This document shows positions 27,599-35,934 of a DNA stretch of 47,639 bases, one piece after another. The stretch is from Rhodobacteraceae bacterium CG17_big_fil_post_rev_8_21_14_2_50_65_11 (GTDB taxonomy: Bacteria > Pseudomonadota > Alphaproteobacteria > Rhodobacterales > Rhodobacteraceae), in NCBI GenBank assembly GCA_002783145.1, contig PFEX01000137.1, positions 1-47,639 of the forward strand, read 5' to 3'. How positions within the stretch are numbered: the stretch's first letter is position 1; each line of letters starts with the position of its first letter. A program made the translations under genes and the position numbers. The notes below the pieces were generated by a model. It did not search any database, was not told where the DNA came from, and was given only the letters and a program-made list of their open reading frames with translations.

Positions 27599-28176
27599 AC
27601 ATCATTCTTCTGGGACCACCGGGGGCCGGCAAGGGCACCCAGGCAAGCCGCCTTGTCGAGACCCGCGACATGATCCAGCTATCGACCGGCGACATGCTTC
27701 GCGCGGCCAAGGACAGCGGCACCGAGATGGGCAAGATCGTCGCCGACGTCATGGCGCGTGGGGATCTTGTCACCGACGAGATAGTGATCGGCCTGATCCG
27801 CGAAAAGCTCGATGGTGATACGAAGGGCGGCTTCATCTTTGACGGCTTCCCGCGCACGCTTGCGCAAGCTGATGCGTTGGACGCGTTGCTGGCCGAGAAG
27901 GGCGAGCGGCTCGATGCGGTGATCGAGATGCAGGTGAACGACGAGACGCTCGTTCAGCGTATCCTGGGTCGTGCCGAGGAAGCCCGCGCTGCCGGGCAGG
28001 CTGTGCGGGCCGACGACAACGAGGACAGCATCCGCACGCGGCTTTTGGCCTATTACAAGCAGACTGCGCCGCTGATCGGGTATTACCACGCCAAAGGCGC
28101 CTTGTCGGTGGTTGACGGGCTGGGCGAGATCGACGAGGTCGCGGCGGCGATCCAGAAAGTTCTTGACAAGGCCTGA
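27595..28176 (+). CDS. adk: Adenylate kinase (short-LID form)
   Basis: Interconverts ATP+AMP and 2 ADP. The 193-residue product has the P-loop GPPGAGKGT (residues 7-15), the AMP-binding segment STGDMLRAA and the motif [14 protein letters not shown]. The LID between GRAEEAR and [11 protein letters not shown] is short and has no zinc-binding Cys tetrad, which explains the length (long-LID enzymes are about 215). It is coupled to secY by an ATGA overlap. Confidence 0.97.
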
Positions 28177-28184
28177 ATGCGGCC

Positions 28185-28213
28185 TTGACCCCGGACGCCA
28201 AAGCGCCTATCCG
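28185..28213 (+). promoter_or_regulatory. Sigma70-like promoter for rpsM-rpsK-rpoA-rplQ
   Basis: TTGACC (28185-28190) and TATCCG (28208-28213) are spaced 17 bp apart in the 189-bp adk-rpsM gap. The predicted 5' UTR is about 145 nt, long enough for a translational-control structure (S4-type feedback in enterics). No such structure was established here. Confidence 0.55.
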
Positions 28214-28365
28214 CAGGTTTCCCATCCGGGAATCGCGAGACAAGCGGGATACGATCCCGCCCCCATCGCAGAATTAGCTCGCTGGCCCGCAGGCTGACCG
28301 CCTCGGGCTTTCGGTTGTGAAAAAAGGTTCTGGGGCTACGGAACCGCAACGAAAAGGAAGACTAC

Positions 28366-28734
28366 GTGGCACGTATTGCTGGCGTGAACATCCCCACTGC
28401 CAAGCGCGTCCCGATCGCGCTGACCTATATCACGGGCATCGGCCCGTCCTCGGCGCGTAGCATCTGTGACGCCGCCAACATCGATTATTCCCGTCGCGTG
28501 AACGAACTGTCTGATGCAGAGGTTCTGGCGATCCGTGAACATATCGACGCAAACTTCACCGTCGAGGGCGACCTGCGCCGTGAAAGGCAGATGAACATCA
28601 AGCGCCTGATGGACCTTGGCTGCTATCGCGGCCTGCGCCATCGCCGCAACCTGCCGGTGCGCGGACAGCGCACCCACACCAACGCACGCACGCGCAAGGG
28701 CCCCGCGAAGGCCATTGCCGGCAAGAAGAAATAA
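28366..28734 (+). CDS. rpsM: 30S ribosomal protein S13
   Basis: Small-subunit head protein contacting the P-site tRNA and the B1 bridges. The 122-residue product starts [25 protein letters not shown] (GTG start) and ends with the basic tail [24 protein letters not shown], as is standard for the family. It is the first gene of the alpha-operon part, after a promoter-bearing gap, and is followed at 15 bp by rpsK. Confidence 0.98.
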   Translation: MARIAGVNIPTAKRVPIALTYITGIGPSSARSICDAANIDYSRRVNELSDAEVLAIREHIDANFTVEGDLRRERQMNIKRLMDLGCYRGLRHRRNLPVRGQRTHTNARTRKGPAKAIAGKKK

Positions 28735-28749
28735 GGGAGGGCAGAGACC

Positions 28750-29139
28750 ATGGCACGCGATCGTCGTCCCGCAAAGCGCAAGGCATCGAAGAACATCGCC
28801 GCAGGTGTGGCGCATGTGGATTCATCCTTCAACAACACCAAGATTTTGATTTCCGACGTGCAGGGCAATGCGATCGCATGGTCGTCTGCCGGCACGATGG
28901 GCTTCAAGGGCAGCCGCAAATCCACCCCCTATGCCGCGCAGATGGCGGCAGAAGATGCCGGCCGCAAGGCACAGGAACACGGCATGAAAACGCTGGAAGT
29001 GGAAGTGCAAGGCCCCGGTTCCGGCCGTGAAAGCGCGCTGCGCGCCCTCGCGGCCGTCGGGTTCCAGATCAGTGCGATCCGGGACGTGACACCGATGGCC
29101 CATAACGGATGCCGCCCGCCGAAGCGCCGCCGCGTCTGA
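28750..29139 (+). CDS. rpsK: 30S ribosomal protein S11
   Basis: Platform protein of the small subunit. The 129-residue product carries the family core [20 protein letters not shown] and the C-terminal signature [20 protein letters not shown]. The SD GGGAGGGCAGAG lies upstream of ATG 28750. Unlike many genomes, rpsD (S4) does not follow; a hairpin and then rpoA do, which is the usual alphaproteobacterial layout. Confidence 0.98.
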   Translation: MARDRRPAKRKASKNIAAGVAHVDSSFNNTKILISDVQGNAIAWSSAGTMGFKGSRKSTPYAAQMAAEDAGRKAQEHGMKTLEVEVQGPGSGRESALRALAAVGFQISAIRDVTPMAHNGCRPPKRRRV

Positions 29140-29150
29140 TCTTGCGAATT

Positions 29151-29189
29151 CCCCTGCGGGCCGTGTGCATCCCACGCGGCCCGCAGGGG
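29151..29189 (+). other. Strong intercistronic hairpin between rpsK and rpoA
   Basis: CCCCTGCGGGCCG and its exact reverse complement CGGCCCGCAGGGG form a 13-bp stem around a 13-nt loop. The sequence after it (TGTCATTATGATC) lacks a U-run, so partial termination or RNA processing that sets the rpoA level relative to the ribosomal proteins is more likely than full termination. The structure is seen; the role is inferred. Confidence 0.65.
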
Positions 29190-29254
29190 TGTCATTATGA
29201 TCCTCGAGCGTTCCGGGCATCGGATCTGCCTGCGAACAGGAATGGAGGCGACAC

Positions 29255-30271
29255 ATGATCCATAAGAATTGGCAAGAGCTGATCAAGCCCACGCAACTGG
29301 TGGTTATTCCAGGCAACGACCCTGCGCGCCAGGCCACGGTCGTGGCCGAACCGCTGGAGCGGGGTTTTGGCCTGACGCTGGGCAACGCGCTGCGGCGTGT
29401 GCTGATGGCGTCGCTTCAGGGTGCGGCCATCACCAGCGTGCAGATCGACAACGTGCTGCACGAATTCTCCTCGATCGCCGGTGTGCGCGAGGACGTGACC
29501 GATGTGGTCCTGAACCTCAAGGGTGTTGCGTTGCGCATGGATGTTGACGGACCCAAGCGGATCTCCGTTTCCGCCAAGGGGCCCAAGGTTGTCACCGCCG
29601 GCGACATTTCGGAAAGCGCCGGCATCCAGGTGCTGAACCGCGACCACGTGATCTGCCACCTCGACGAGGGTGCCGACCTGTTCATGGAGTTCACCGTGAA
29701 CACCGGCAAGGGCTATGTCTCGGCCGAGAAGAACCGGCCCGAGGATGCGCCGATCGGTCTGATCTCGATCGACGCGATCTATTCGCCGGTCAAGAAGGTC
29801 AGTTACGACGTTCAGCCGACCCGTGAAGGTCAGGTTCTGGATTACGACAAGCTGACGCTGAAGCTGGAAACCGACGGTTCGGTGACCCCCGAGGATGCCG
29901 TCGCCTATGCCGCGCGAATCCTTCAGGATCAGCTGTCGATTTTCGTCAACTTCGACGAGCCCGAAGCCGCTGGCCGTCAGGACGACGACGACGATCTGGA
30001 GTTCAACCCGCTTCTGCTGAAGAAGGTGGACGAGCTGGAACTGTCGGTGCGCTCGGCCAACTGCCTGAAGAACGACAACATCGTCTATATCGGCGACCTG
30101 ATCCAGAAGACCGAGGCGGAGATGCTGCGCACCCCGAATTTCGGCCGCAAGTCGCTCAACGAGATCAAGGAAGTGCTGTCCGGTATGGGGCTGCACCTTG
30201 GCATGGACATCATCGACTGGCCCCCCGACAATATCGAGGATCTGGCGAAGAAGTTCGAAGACAACTTTTAG
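29255..30271 (+). CDS. rpoA: DNA-directed RNA polymerase subunit alpha
   Basis: Assembly platform of RNA polymerase and target of activators. The 338-residue product has the N-terminal domain (about 1-235, with [27 protein letters not shown]), a flexible acidic linker ([10 protein letters not shown]) and the alpha-CTD (about 255-320, [19 protein letters not shown] and [12 protein letters not shown]). Length is normal. SD GGAGGCGAC precedes ATG 29255. The stop codon lies inside a hairpin. Confidence 0.98.
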   Translation: MIHKNWQELIKPTQLVVIPGNDPARQATVVAEPLERGFGLTLGNALRRVLMASLQGAAITSVQIDNVLHEFSSIAGVREDVTDVVLNLKGVALRMDVDGPKRISVSAKGPKVVTAGDISESAGIQVLNRDHVICHLDEGADLFMEFTVNTGKGYVSAEKNRPEDAPIGLISIDAIYSPVKKVSYDVQPTREGQVLDYDKLTLKLETDGSVTPEDAVAYAARILQDQLSIFVNFDEPEAAGRQDDDDDLEFNPLLLKKVDELELSVRSANCLKNDNIVYIGDLIQKTEAEMLRTPNFGRKSLNEIKEVLSGMGLHLGMDIIDWPPDNIEDLAKKFEDNF

Positions 30272-30325
30272 GGTGCGTGGCAAGCACGCACCCTACAGGC
30301 CGTAGGGTGCGTGATTTCACGCACC
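30269..30325 (+). repeat. Two consecutive GGTGCGTG...CACGCACC hairpins after rpoA
   Basis: TAGGGTGCGTG-GCAAG-CACGCACCCTA (30269-30295) is an 11-bp perfect stem that includes the rpoA TAG stop codon. GGTGCGTG-ATTT-CACGCACC (30306-30325) repeats the same arm sequence 10 bp later. The two copies share GTAGGGTGCGTG-like sequence, so this is a duplicated palindromic unit (REP-like). It lies between rpoA and rplQ. Confidence 0.8.
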
Positions 30326-30407
30326 GCCCCTGGGCAATCCCGCCCCAACAAGGAGGGACCGGCACGCACCGGCCCCGGACAAAGCACAAAGTCAGGAGAC
30401 CCAAACC

Positions 30408-30827
30408 ATGCGTCACGCACGAGGCTACCGCCGTCTGAACCGGACCCACGAACACCGCAAGGCACTGTTCGCGAACATGTCCGGCTCGCTCATCGAACAC
30501 GAACAGATCAAGACCACGCTGCCCAAGGCCAAGGAATTGCGCCGGGTCGTGGAAAAGCTGGTCACGCTGGCCAAGCGTGGCGATCTGCATGCGCGCCGTC
30601 AGGCGGCCGCGCAACTCAAGCAGGAGGCGCATGTCGCCAAGCTGTTCGATATTCTTGGCCCCCGCTACGCCGAACGCCAGGGCGGCTATGTCCGTGTCCT
30701 GCGCGCCGGCTTCCGATACGGTGACATGGCACCGATGGCGATCATCGAATTTGTCGAGCGCGACGTCGACGCCAAGGGCGCCGCCGACCGCGCCCGACTG
30801 GAAGCTGAAGACGCCGCTGCGGAATAA
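30408..30827 (+). CDS. rplQ: 50S ribosomal protein L17
   Basis: Large-subunit protein near the peptide exit tunnel. The 139-residue product starts [24 protein letters not shown] and contains [29 protein letters not shown]. Its slightly extended acidic C-terminus ([10 protein letters not shown]) is usual in alphaproteobacteria. It is the last gene of the ribosomal block and is followed by a strong intrinsic terminator. Confidence 0.98.
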   Translation: MRHARGYRRLNRTHEHRKALFANMSGSLIEHEQIKTTLPKAKELRRVVEKLVTLAKRGDLHARRQAAAQLKQEAHVAKLFDILGPRYAERQGGYVRVLRAGFRYGDMAPMAIIEFVERDVDAKGAADRARLEAEDAAAE

Positions 30828-30860
30828 ATCGTCCCTCCGCAGCGTTTCGGAAAAACGAAG

Positions 30861-30886
30861 CCCCGCCGAATTCGGCGGGGTTTTTC
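30861..30886 (+). terminator. Intrinsic terminator of the rplQ operon
   Basis: CCCCGCCGAATTCGGCGGGG is a perfect self-complementary stem (8-bp arms with an AATT loop) followed by TTTTTC. This is a textbook Rho-independent terminator, 33 bp past the rplQ stop. It isolates the ribosomal block from the luxR/luxI region. Confidence 0.93.
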
Positions 30887-30913
30887 ATTTTACGCCTGTA
30901 TTGGAAAGGTTTG

Positions 30914-31111
30914 TTAACCAAATTGACGTATCGGAGCTGCGTGATCCTGTTCGATCTGCAAAAGCAGGGTGTCCATATCCTCTTCGGTCAGCGACGATTG
31001 TCCGAGGAATTCCAACACGTCACGACGAAGATCCGCAGGAAGTTTCATTATTCTCAGGAAAATGTCTGAGTTAAGGTTTTCTGACATTGGACATGATGTA
31101 GCGTTAGGCAT
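30914..31111 (-). CDS. Hypothetical microprotein divergent from luxR
   Basis: 65 residues from ATG 31111, or 57 from ATG 31087 (MSENLNSDIFLRIMKLPADLRRDVL...); neither start has a strong ribosome-binding site. The sequence is acidic and helical in character (LPADLRRDVLEFLGQSSLTEEDMDTLLLQIEQ), with no membrane segment or cysteine pair. Codon use looks less GC-rich than in the ribosomal genes but includes ordinary sense codons without Arg/Pro bias, so it does not look like a shadow; no competing ORF overlaps it. The luxR start lies 50 bp away on the opposite strand. Family not recognised. By position it could be a quorum-sensing modulator, but there is no sequence evidence for that. Confidence 0.5.
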   Translation of the reverse strand: MPNATSCPMSENLNSDIFLRIMKLPADLRRDVLEFLGQSSLTEEDMDTLLLQIEQDHAAPIRQFG

Positions 31112-31144
31112 TATGACACTTTACGGAGCCACGGAATTCGGGCA

Positions 31145-31164
31145 ACCTGTCTAAATAGACATGA
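31145..31164 (+). promoter_or_regulatory. lux-box-like dyad overlapping the luxR start codon
   Basis: ACCTGT-CTAAATAG-ACATGA has the 20-bp geometry of a lux box (ACCTGT-N8-ACAGGT), with a perfect left half and a partly matching right half. The core TGTCTAAATAGACA is a 12-of-14 palindrome. The luxR ATG (31161-31163) lies within it. A regulator bound here would more likely repress or block elongation than activate. The match is seen; binding is inference. Confidence 0.4.
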
Positions 31165-31772
31165 CCAATAGTAGAGTACTCATATCCTTGCTGGATCAGC
31201 TTAATGCCCATGCCCCTGTGGGCTACACGGTGGGCCTGCACATTCGTTTTGCCTCGCCCCTTGTGTTGAAAAGTTCCTATCCCGCTGCGTGGCAGCAGGA
31301 ATATCAGGACAATGCCTATGCCCTGCGCGACCCCCTGGTGTTCTGGGGTATCGGCGTCAGCGGCCAGACAAGGTGGAGCGAAATTCGCCTGCCGGACCCG
31401 TTCAGCGTCATGCAAAAGGCCAAGAAACATGGCCTTCACTATGGCTGCGTGGTGTCCTGCGGGCAGATCACGTCACGATCCATAATCGGATGTGCGCGAA
31501 GTGACCGTGAGTTCACGGATGACGAGATCGATGCGATCGCAGTTATCGCCCGTGCCCTGCACGAGGCCGCTGCGCCCCCGGCTGATCTGACCAAGGCGCA
31601 GATCAAAGCGCTGCGCCTGATCGCCGATGGAGACAGACATACCGCAGCGGCTGCCAAGCTGGGTATTTCCGAGAGCGCGCTGAAGGCGCGCCTGTCGTCC
31701 GCCCGCGTTCGCCTGGGTGCGCGAACCACGGCCGAGGCCCTCAAGAAAGCGCGGGAATTCCGATTATTATGA
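31161..31772 (+). CDS. luxR: LuxR-family quorum-sensing transcriptional regulator
   Basis: 203 residues with an N-terminal autoinducer-binding domain (about 10-135) and a C-terminal LuxR-type helix-turn-helix (about 142-200). Conserved ligand-pocket residues are recognisable as W44 and Y48 (WQQEY), D57-P58 (RDPLVFW), W72 and the glycine of KHGLHYG. The HTH reads LTKAQIKALRLIADG...LGISESALKARLSS...LGART. The Glu usual in LTxREx is Gln147 here. It is short at the N-terminus, as in other rhodobacterial LuxRs. luxI follows 60 bp downstream on the same strand, so the pair is a cognate candidate. Confidence 0.9.
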   Translation: MTNSRVLISLLDQLNAHAPVGYTVGLHIRFASPLVLKSSYPAAWQQEYQDNAYALRDPLVFWGIGVSGQTRWSEIRLPDPFSVMQKAKKHGLHYGCVVSCGQITSRSIIGCARSDREFTDDEIDAIAVIARALHEAAAPPADLTKAQIKALRLIADGDRHTAAAAKLGISESALKARLSSARVRLGARTTAEALKKAREFRLL

Positions 31773-31832
31773 CAGCACACGCAGTTGCCTCGCGGTCACG
31801 GGTTTACCAACCGCCAACCAGGAGGCACCTCA

Positions 31833-32420
31833 ATGCAAGTCACGACCCTGTCTTTCGAGAACATGCACAACTTTGGTGAGCTGTTCGCAAACATGTTGCG
31901 CGCACGGCACCAGACCTTCATCGTCCAGAACCGCTGGGATCTGCCAGAAGCCAACGGGATGGAGTTCGACCAGTACGACACGCCGGCCAGCCGGTGGGTC
32001 ACGGTGCACGAGGACGGCCATGTGCTGGCCGGCGTGCGGCTGACGCCGACTACCCATCGCTGCGGAATCTACACCTACATGATCCGCGATGCGCAGCGTG
32101 ACCTGCTCGACAGCATTCCGCCTGACCTCTTGGACCGCAAGGCACCGGTGGCAAGCCATATCTGGGAATCGAGCCGGGTTTTCGTTGGCCGTGAGGTTCC
32201 CGCGAAGCTGCGCTTCAAGGTGCAGTTGCAACTGATCTCGGAAATGGTGAAATCCGCCCGCGATCTGGGCGCGACCGAGCTGATTGGCATCATCCCCGCA
32301 AACTCGCCGCGCCTTGCGCGCCGGGTGGGGCTGGATTGCCGACCAGCAGGCCGGATCCTCGATTTCGACGGCGAACAAAGCGTCTGCGTCACCATCAGCA
32401 TGGCCACGAAGATGCACTGA
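31833..32420 (+). CDS. luxI: Acyl-homoserine-lactone synthase (LuxI family)
   Basis: Makes an N-acyl-homoserine lactone from S-adenosylmethionine and an acyl carrier. The 195-residue product retains the invariant LuxI residues R25, F29, W35, D46, D49 and R69, and the E112/R115 pair in WESSRVFVG. The ATG at 31833 follows GGAGG by 7 nt; the ORF-track start at 31785 is unsupported. Acyl-chain length cannot be read from sequence; long-chain signals are common in this order. It ends 59 bp before rarA. Confidence 0.95.
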   Translation: MQVTTLSFENMHNFGELFANMLRARHQTFIVQNRWDLPEANGMEFDQYDTPASRWVTVHEDGHVLAGVRLTPTTHRCGIYTYMIRDAQRDLLDSIPPDLLDRKAPVASHIWESSRVFVGREVPAKLRFKVQLQLISEMVKSARDLGATELIGIIPANSPRLARRVGLDCRPAGRILDFDGEQSVCVTISMATKMH

Positions 32421-32479
32421 GCGGGGGGCGCGTGCCGCAATGGCTTTCCCCTTCCCGCAAGCAGACATAAGGTGCGGGC

Positions 32480-33796
32480 ATGGCCGATCTGTTCGACTCT
32501 GCCCCGCCCGCCGACACCACCGCAGCCGGTTCACGACCACTGGCGGACCGGCTGCGCCCCCGTGCTCTGGCGCAGGTGATCGGGCAGGCCCATTTGCTTG
32601 GCGCCGATGGCAGTCTGCGGGTGATGCTCGATGCCGGATCGCTGGGGTCGCTGGTGTTCTGGGGGCCGCCGGGCGTTGGCAAGACCACCATCGCGCGGCT
32701 CTTGGCGCAGGAAACCGACCTGACTTTCGTGCAGATCAGCGCCATTTTCACCGGCGTGCCGGAACTGCGAAAGGTGTTCGAGGCGGCAAAGATGCGCCGC
32801 GCCAATGGCGCCGGGACCTTGCTGTTCGTCGATGAGATCCACCGCTTCAACAAGGCGCAGCAGGACGGGTTCCTGCCGCATATGGAGGATGGGACCATCC
32901 TTCTGGTCGGCGCGACCACCGAAAACCCCTCATTCGAGTTGAACGCGGCGCTTCTCAGCCGGGCGCAGGTTCTGGTGCTGGAGCGATTGAGCGAGGACGA
33001 CCTCGACCTCTTGATCGCGCGCGCCGAGGCGGAGCTTGGCCGGGCGCTGCCGCTGACCGACGCGGCACGGGCATCCTTGCGCGAAATGGCCGATGGCGAC
33101 GGGCGCGCGATGCTGAACCTCGTCGAACAGGTGACGGCATGGACGCCGGAGGCGCCGCTCGACCCGAAGGCGCTGGGCCAGCGGTTGAGCCGCCGGGCGG
33201 CGCAATACGACAAGTCGGGCGACGCCCATTACAACCTCATTTCGGCGCTGCACAAATCGGTGCGCGGGTCGGACCCGGACGCGGCGCTTTACTGGTTCGC
33301 GCGGATGCTGGAAGGCGGCGAGGATCCCCGCTTCCTCGCCCGGCGAATCACGCGCATGGCCGTCGAGGATATTGGCCTTGCCGACCCGCAGGCGCAGGCG
33401 CTGTGCGTCGATGCGTGGCAGACCTATGAACGGCTGGGCAGCCCGGAAGGCGAACTGGCACTGGCGCAGGCGGTGATCTACCTCGCGCTCGCGCCGAAAT
33501 CGAACGCCGGGTATGTCGCCTACAAGGCGGCGCGCAAGGTGGCGGCGAAAACCGGGTCGGAACCGCCGCCCAAGCACATCCTGAACGCGCCGACGGGGGT
33601 GATGAAGGATCAGGGCTATGGCGCGGGCTATGCCTATGACCACGATGCAGAGGACGGGTTTTCGGGGCAGGACTACTTTCCAGAGGGCATGGCGCGCGCG
33701 GCGTTCTACCAGCCGGTCGAGCGTGGCTTCGAACGCGATCTGCGCAAGCGTATGGCGTATTTCGCAAAGCTGCGCGACAAGCGGCAGGGCGGTTGA
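32480..33796 (+). CDS. rarA: Replication-associated recombination protein A (MgsA/RarA AAA+ ATPase)
   Basis: Cytoplasmic clamp-loader-like AAA+ ATPase acting at stalled replication forks. The 438-residue product has Walker A GPPGVGKTT (about residues 62-70), Walker B LLFVDEIHRFN (about 114-124), sensor 1 VGATTENPSF and a C-terminal tetramerisation/DNA-binding domain containing YDKSGDAHYNLISALHKSVRGSD. Length is normal. It is followed by crcB after 31 bp and may form an operon with it. Confidence 0.95.
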   Translation: MADLFDSAPPADTTAAGSRPLADRLRPRALAQVIGQAHLLGADGSLRVMLDAGSLGSLVFWGPPGVGKTTIARLLAQETDLTFVQISAIFTGVPELRKVFEAAKMRRANGAGTLLFVDEIHRFNKAQQDGFLPHMEDGTILLVGATTENPSFELNAALLSRAQVLVLERLSEDDLDLLIARAEAELGRALPLTDAARASLREMADGDGRAMLNLVEQVTAWTPEAPLDPKALGQRLSRRAAQYDKSGDAHYNLISALHKSVRGSDPDAALYWFARMLEGGEDPRFLARRITRMAVEDIGLADPQAQALCVDAWQTYERLGSPEGELALAQAVIYLALAPKSNAGYVAYKAARKVAAKTGSEPPPKHILNAPTGVMKDQGYGAGYAYDHDAEDGFSGQDYFPEGMARAAFYQPVERGFERDLRKRMAYFAKLRDKRQGG

Positions 33797-33827
33797 CAAC
33801 ACAAGCGAGAGGCCACAAACCCCGGCC

Positions 33828-34208
33828 ATGTTTGCAACGCTTCTTCAGGTCGCCCTTGGCGGCGCCATCGGGTCCGTCGCCCGTTACCTCGTCGGGGTCG
33901 GCATTGTCCGGCTGGTCGGGCACGGGGTCTTTCCGCTTGGCGTGATCACGGTCAACATCGTCGGGTCTTGCCTGATCGGCGCCTTTGTCGTTATCGCCGC
34001 GAGTCGCGGGCTGACCCACCTGTCGCCCTTCGTTGTCGTCGGCCTGCTTGGCGGGTTCACCACCTTTTCTGCCTTTTCGCTGGAGGCGGTGACGCTGTGG
34101 GAGCGTGGCGAGTCGAGCGCGGCGGTGTTCTATGTCGTGGCCTCCGTCACCTGTTCGATCTTCGGGCTGCTTCTGGGTATGTGGCTGGCGCGGGGGGTGG
34201 TCGCATGA
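33828..34208 (+). CDS. crcB: Fluoride ion exporter CrcB/Fluc
   Basis: 126-residue four-TM fluoride channel that acts as an antiparallel dimer. The N-terminus LLQVALGGAIGSVARYLVG, the central GVITVNIVGSCLIGAFVV (Asn lining the pore) and GLLGGFTTFSAFSLEAVTL (Phe box and TM3 break) are diagnostic. ATG 33828 is chosen over the track start at 33618, which runs through rarA. No fluoride riboswitch fits in the 31-bp upstream gap. Its stop overlaps the next gene by ATGA. Confidence 0.94.
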   Translation: MFATLLQVALGGAIGSVARYLVGVGIVRLVGHGVFPLGVITVNIVGSCLIGAFVVIAASRGLTHLSPFVVVGLLGGFTTFSAFSLEAVTLWERGESSAAVFYVVASVTCSIFGLLLGMWLARGVVA

Positions 34209-35254
34209 GCCGGGTCCAGACCGTCACCGTGGGCGCGGGCGAGGGCGACCAGCGGCTTGATCGCTGGTTTCGCCGCCGCTTTCCGTATGTGTCGCAGGGG
34301 CGGATCGAAAAGATGTGCCGCAAGGGCGAGATCCGGGTTGATGGCGGCCGGGTGAAACCGGCGACGCGGCTGGGTGAGGGGCAGAACGTGCGTATTCCAG
34401 CGCTGCCCGACCAGGCCGCGCCGCAGCCCTTCGTGGCGCGCGAAGCGGTGTCTGAGGCCGATGCGCGGATGATCCGGGCGGCAGTCGTCTACCGCGACGA
34501 TCACATCATCGCGCTGAACAAGCCGCCGGGCCTGCCGTCGCAGGGGGGCAGCAAGCAGACCCGGCATGTGGACGGGCTGGCCGAGGCGCTGACTTTCGGG
34601 ATGGAGGACAAGCCACGGCTGGTGCACCGGCTGGACAAGGACACCTCCGGCCTTCTGCTGTTGGCGCGCACGCGGGGTGCGGCGGCGAAGATGACGCAGG
34701 CCTTCCGCGCCCGCGATACGCGCAAGATCTACTGGGCCGCCGTTGCCGGCACGCCCCTGCCGCGCCTCGGCACGATCCGCTTCGGCCTTGTCAAGGCGTC
34801 GGGCCATGGTGCGGGTGGCGAGGGCGAAAAGATGCTCTGCCTGCATCCGCGCGAGGTCGATAGCACCGAGGGCGCGAAACGGGCAACCACCGATTACGCG
34901 GTTCTGTCGGCGCTTGGCGGGCGGGTCTCATGGGTGGCGATGGTGCCTGTGACCGGCCGCACCCATCAGCTGCGCGCGCACATGGCGGAGCTTGGCCATC
35001 CGATCATCGGCGATGGCAAATACGGCGGGTCGGGGCAGGAAAACCTCGGCGATGGCTGGGGCGCGCAGCTGGGAGGCGAGATCAGCCGCAAGCTTCACCT
35101 GCATGCAAGGCATCTGAGCTTTACCCATCCGGTTACCGGTGCGCGCGTTACTCTGACCGCGCCGCTGCCCGAGCATATGCAAAGGACGTGGGATACGCTG
35201 GGCTGGGATGCCCGCGACGTGCCAGCCGATCCGTTCGAGGAGATGGAGCCATGA
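34205..35254 (+). CDS. RluA-family 23S rRNA/tRNA pseudouridine synthase (RluC-like)
   Basis: 349 residues: an N-terminal S4 RNA-binding domain (about 10-75, RLDRWFRRRFPYVSQGRIEKM) followed by the RluA catalytic domain. The active-site motif is HRLDKDTSGLLLL (catalytic Asp, about residue 144), with PVTGRTHQLRAHMAELGHPIIGD downstream. Architecture and length suit RluC (U955/2504/2580 of 23S rRNA), but RluD cannot be excluded. The ATG overlaps the crcB stop by 4 nt and its own stop overlaps the HAD gene by 4 nt. Confidence 0.9.
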   Translation: MSRVQTVTVGAGEGDQRLDRWFRRRFPYVSQGRIEKMCRKGEIRVDGGRVKPATRLGEGQNVRIPALPDQAAPQPFVAREAVSEADARMIRAAVVYRDDHIIALNKPPGLPSQGGSKQTRHVDGLAEALTFGMEDKPRLVHRLDKDTSGLLLLARTRGAAAKMTQAFRARDTRKIYWAAVAGTPLPRLGTIRFGLVKASGHGAGGEGEKMLCLHPREVDSTEGAKRATTDYAVLSALGGRVSWVAMVPVTGRTHQLRAHMAELGHPIIGDGKYGGSGQENLGDGWGAQLGGEISRKLHLHARHLSFTHPVTGARVTLTAPLPEHMQRTWDTLGWDARDVPADPFEEMEP

Positions 35255-35934
35255 GCGCACCGCTGCGGCTGGTTATTTTCGACGTTGACGGCACGCTGGT
35301 GGACAGCCAGGCACATATCGTGGCGTCGATGGCGGCCGCTTTCGGGCGCGTCGGCCTGCCGGCGCCGGGGCGGGAGGAAACCCTGTCCATCGTCGGGCTG
35401 TCGCTGCCTGTCGCCATTGCCCGGCTGGTGCCGGATCTCGATGCTGTCACGCAAGACCGGATCGTCGAAGGCTACAGGGACGCCTTCGCGCGGCTGCGGC
35501 AGCAAGACGGAGCGGCGTTGTCGCCGCTCTACCCCGGTGCGCGCGAGGTGCTGGACTGGCTGGCCGGGCAGGAGGATGTGCTGCTGGGGATCGCCACGGG
35601 GAAATACCGTCGGGGGATGATGCACCTGATGGGGTTGCACGGGCTTGGGCGCGTCTTCCACACGGTGCAGGTGGCCGACGACCATCCGTCGAAGCCGCAC
35701 CCGTCGATGATCAAAGCCTGCCTGTCGGAAACCGGCGTCGATAGTGAACATGCGGTGATTCTCGGCGATACGGTGTTCGACATGGAAATGGGGCGAAACG
35801 CGGGCATCCGGGCGCTTGGCGTCGATTGGGGCTACCACCCGTGCGAAGACCTCGTTGCCGCCGGCGCGGCGGGTATTCTGGACAGCTTTGCCGAGCTCGA
35901 AGGCGCGTTGCGAAGGATCTGGTCGGAGACATGA
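35251..35934 (+). CDS. HAD-IA family hydrolase (phosphoglycolate phosphatase-like)
   Basis: 227-residue cytosolic haloacid dehalogenase-type phosphatase with all four motifs: I, FDVDGTLVDS (residues 10-19); II, IATGK; III, KPHPSM; IV, ILGDTVFDMEMG. The alpha-helical cap inserted after motif I is of the PGP/beta-phosphoglucomutase type. It is translationally coupled to the genes on both sides by ATGA overlaps. The substrate is unknown; a housekeeping or repair phosphatase is likely. Confidence 0.9.
   Translation: MSAPLRLVIFDVDGTLVDSQAHIVASMAAAFGRVGLPAPGREETLSIVGLSLPVAIARLVPDLDAVTQDRIVEGYRDAFARLRQQDGAALSPLYPGAREVLDWLAGQEDVLLGIATGKYRRGMMHLMGLHGLGRVFHTVQVADDHPSKPHPSMIKACLSETGVDSEHAVILGDTVFDMEMGRNAGIRALGVDWGYHPCEDLVAAGAAGILDSFAELEGALRRIWSET

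Noticed and set aside
29195-30283. 362-aa minus-strand ORF
   Set aside because: Antisense of rpoA.
31773-31832. lux box in the luxR-luxI gap
   Set aside because: No 20-bp dyad with ACCTGT/ACAGGT halves; only a short GGTTTACCAACC-like element was seen.
33797-33827. Fluoride riboswitch upstream of crcB
   Set aside because: Only 31 bp separate crcB from rarA and no riboswitch-like fold fits.
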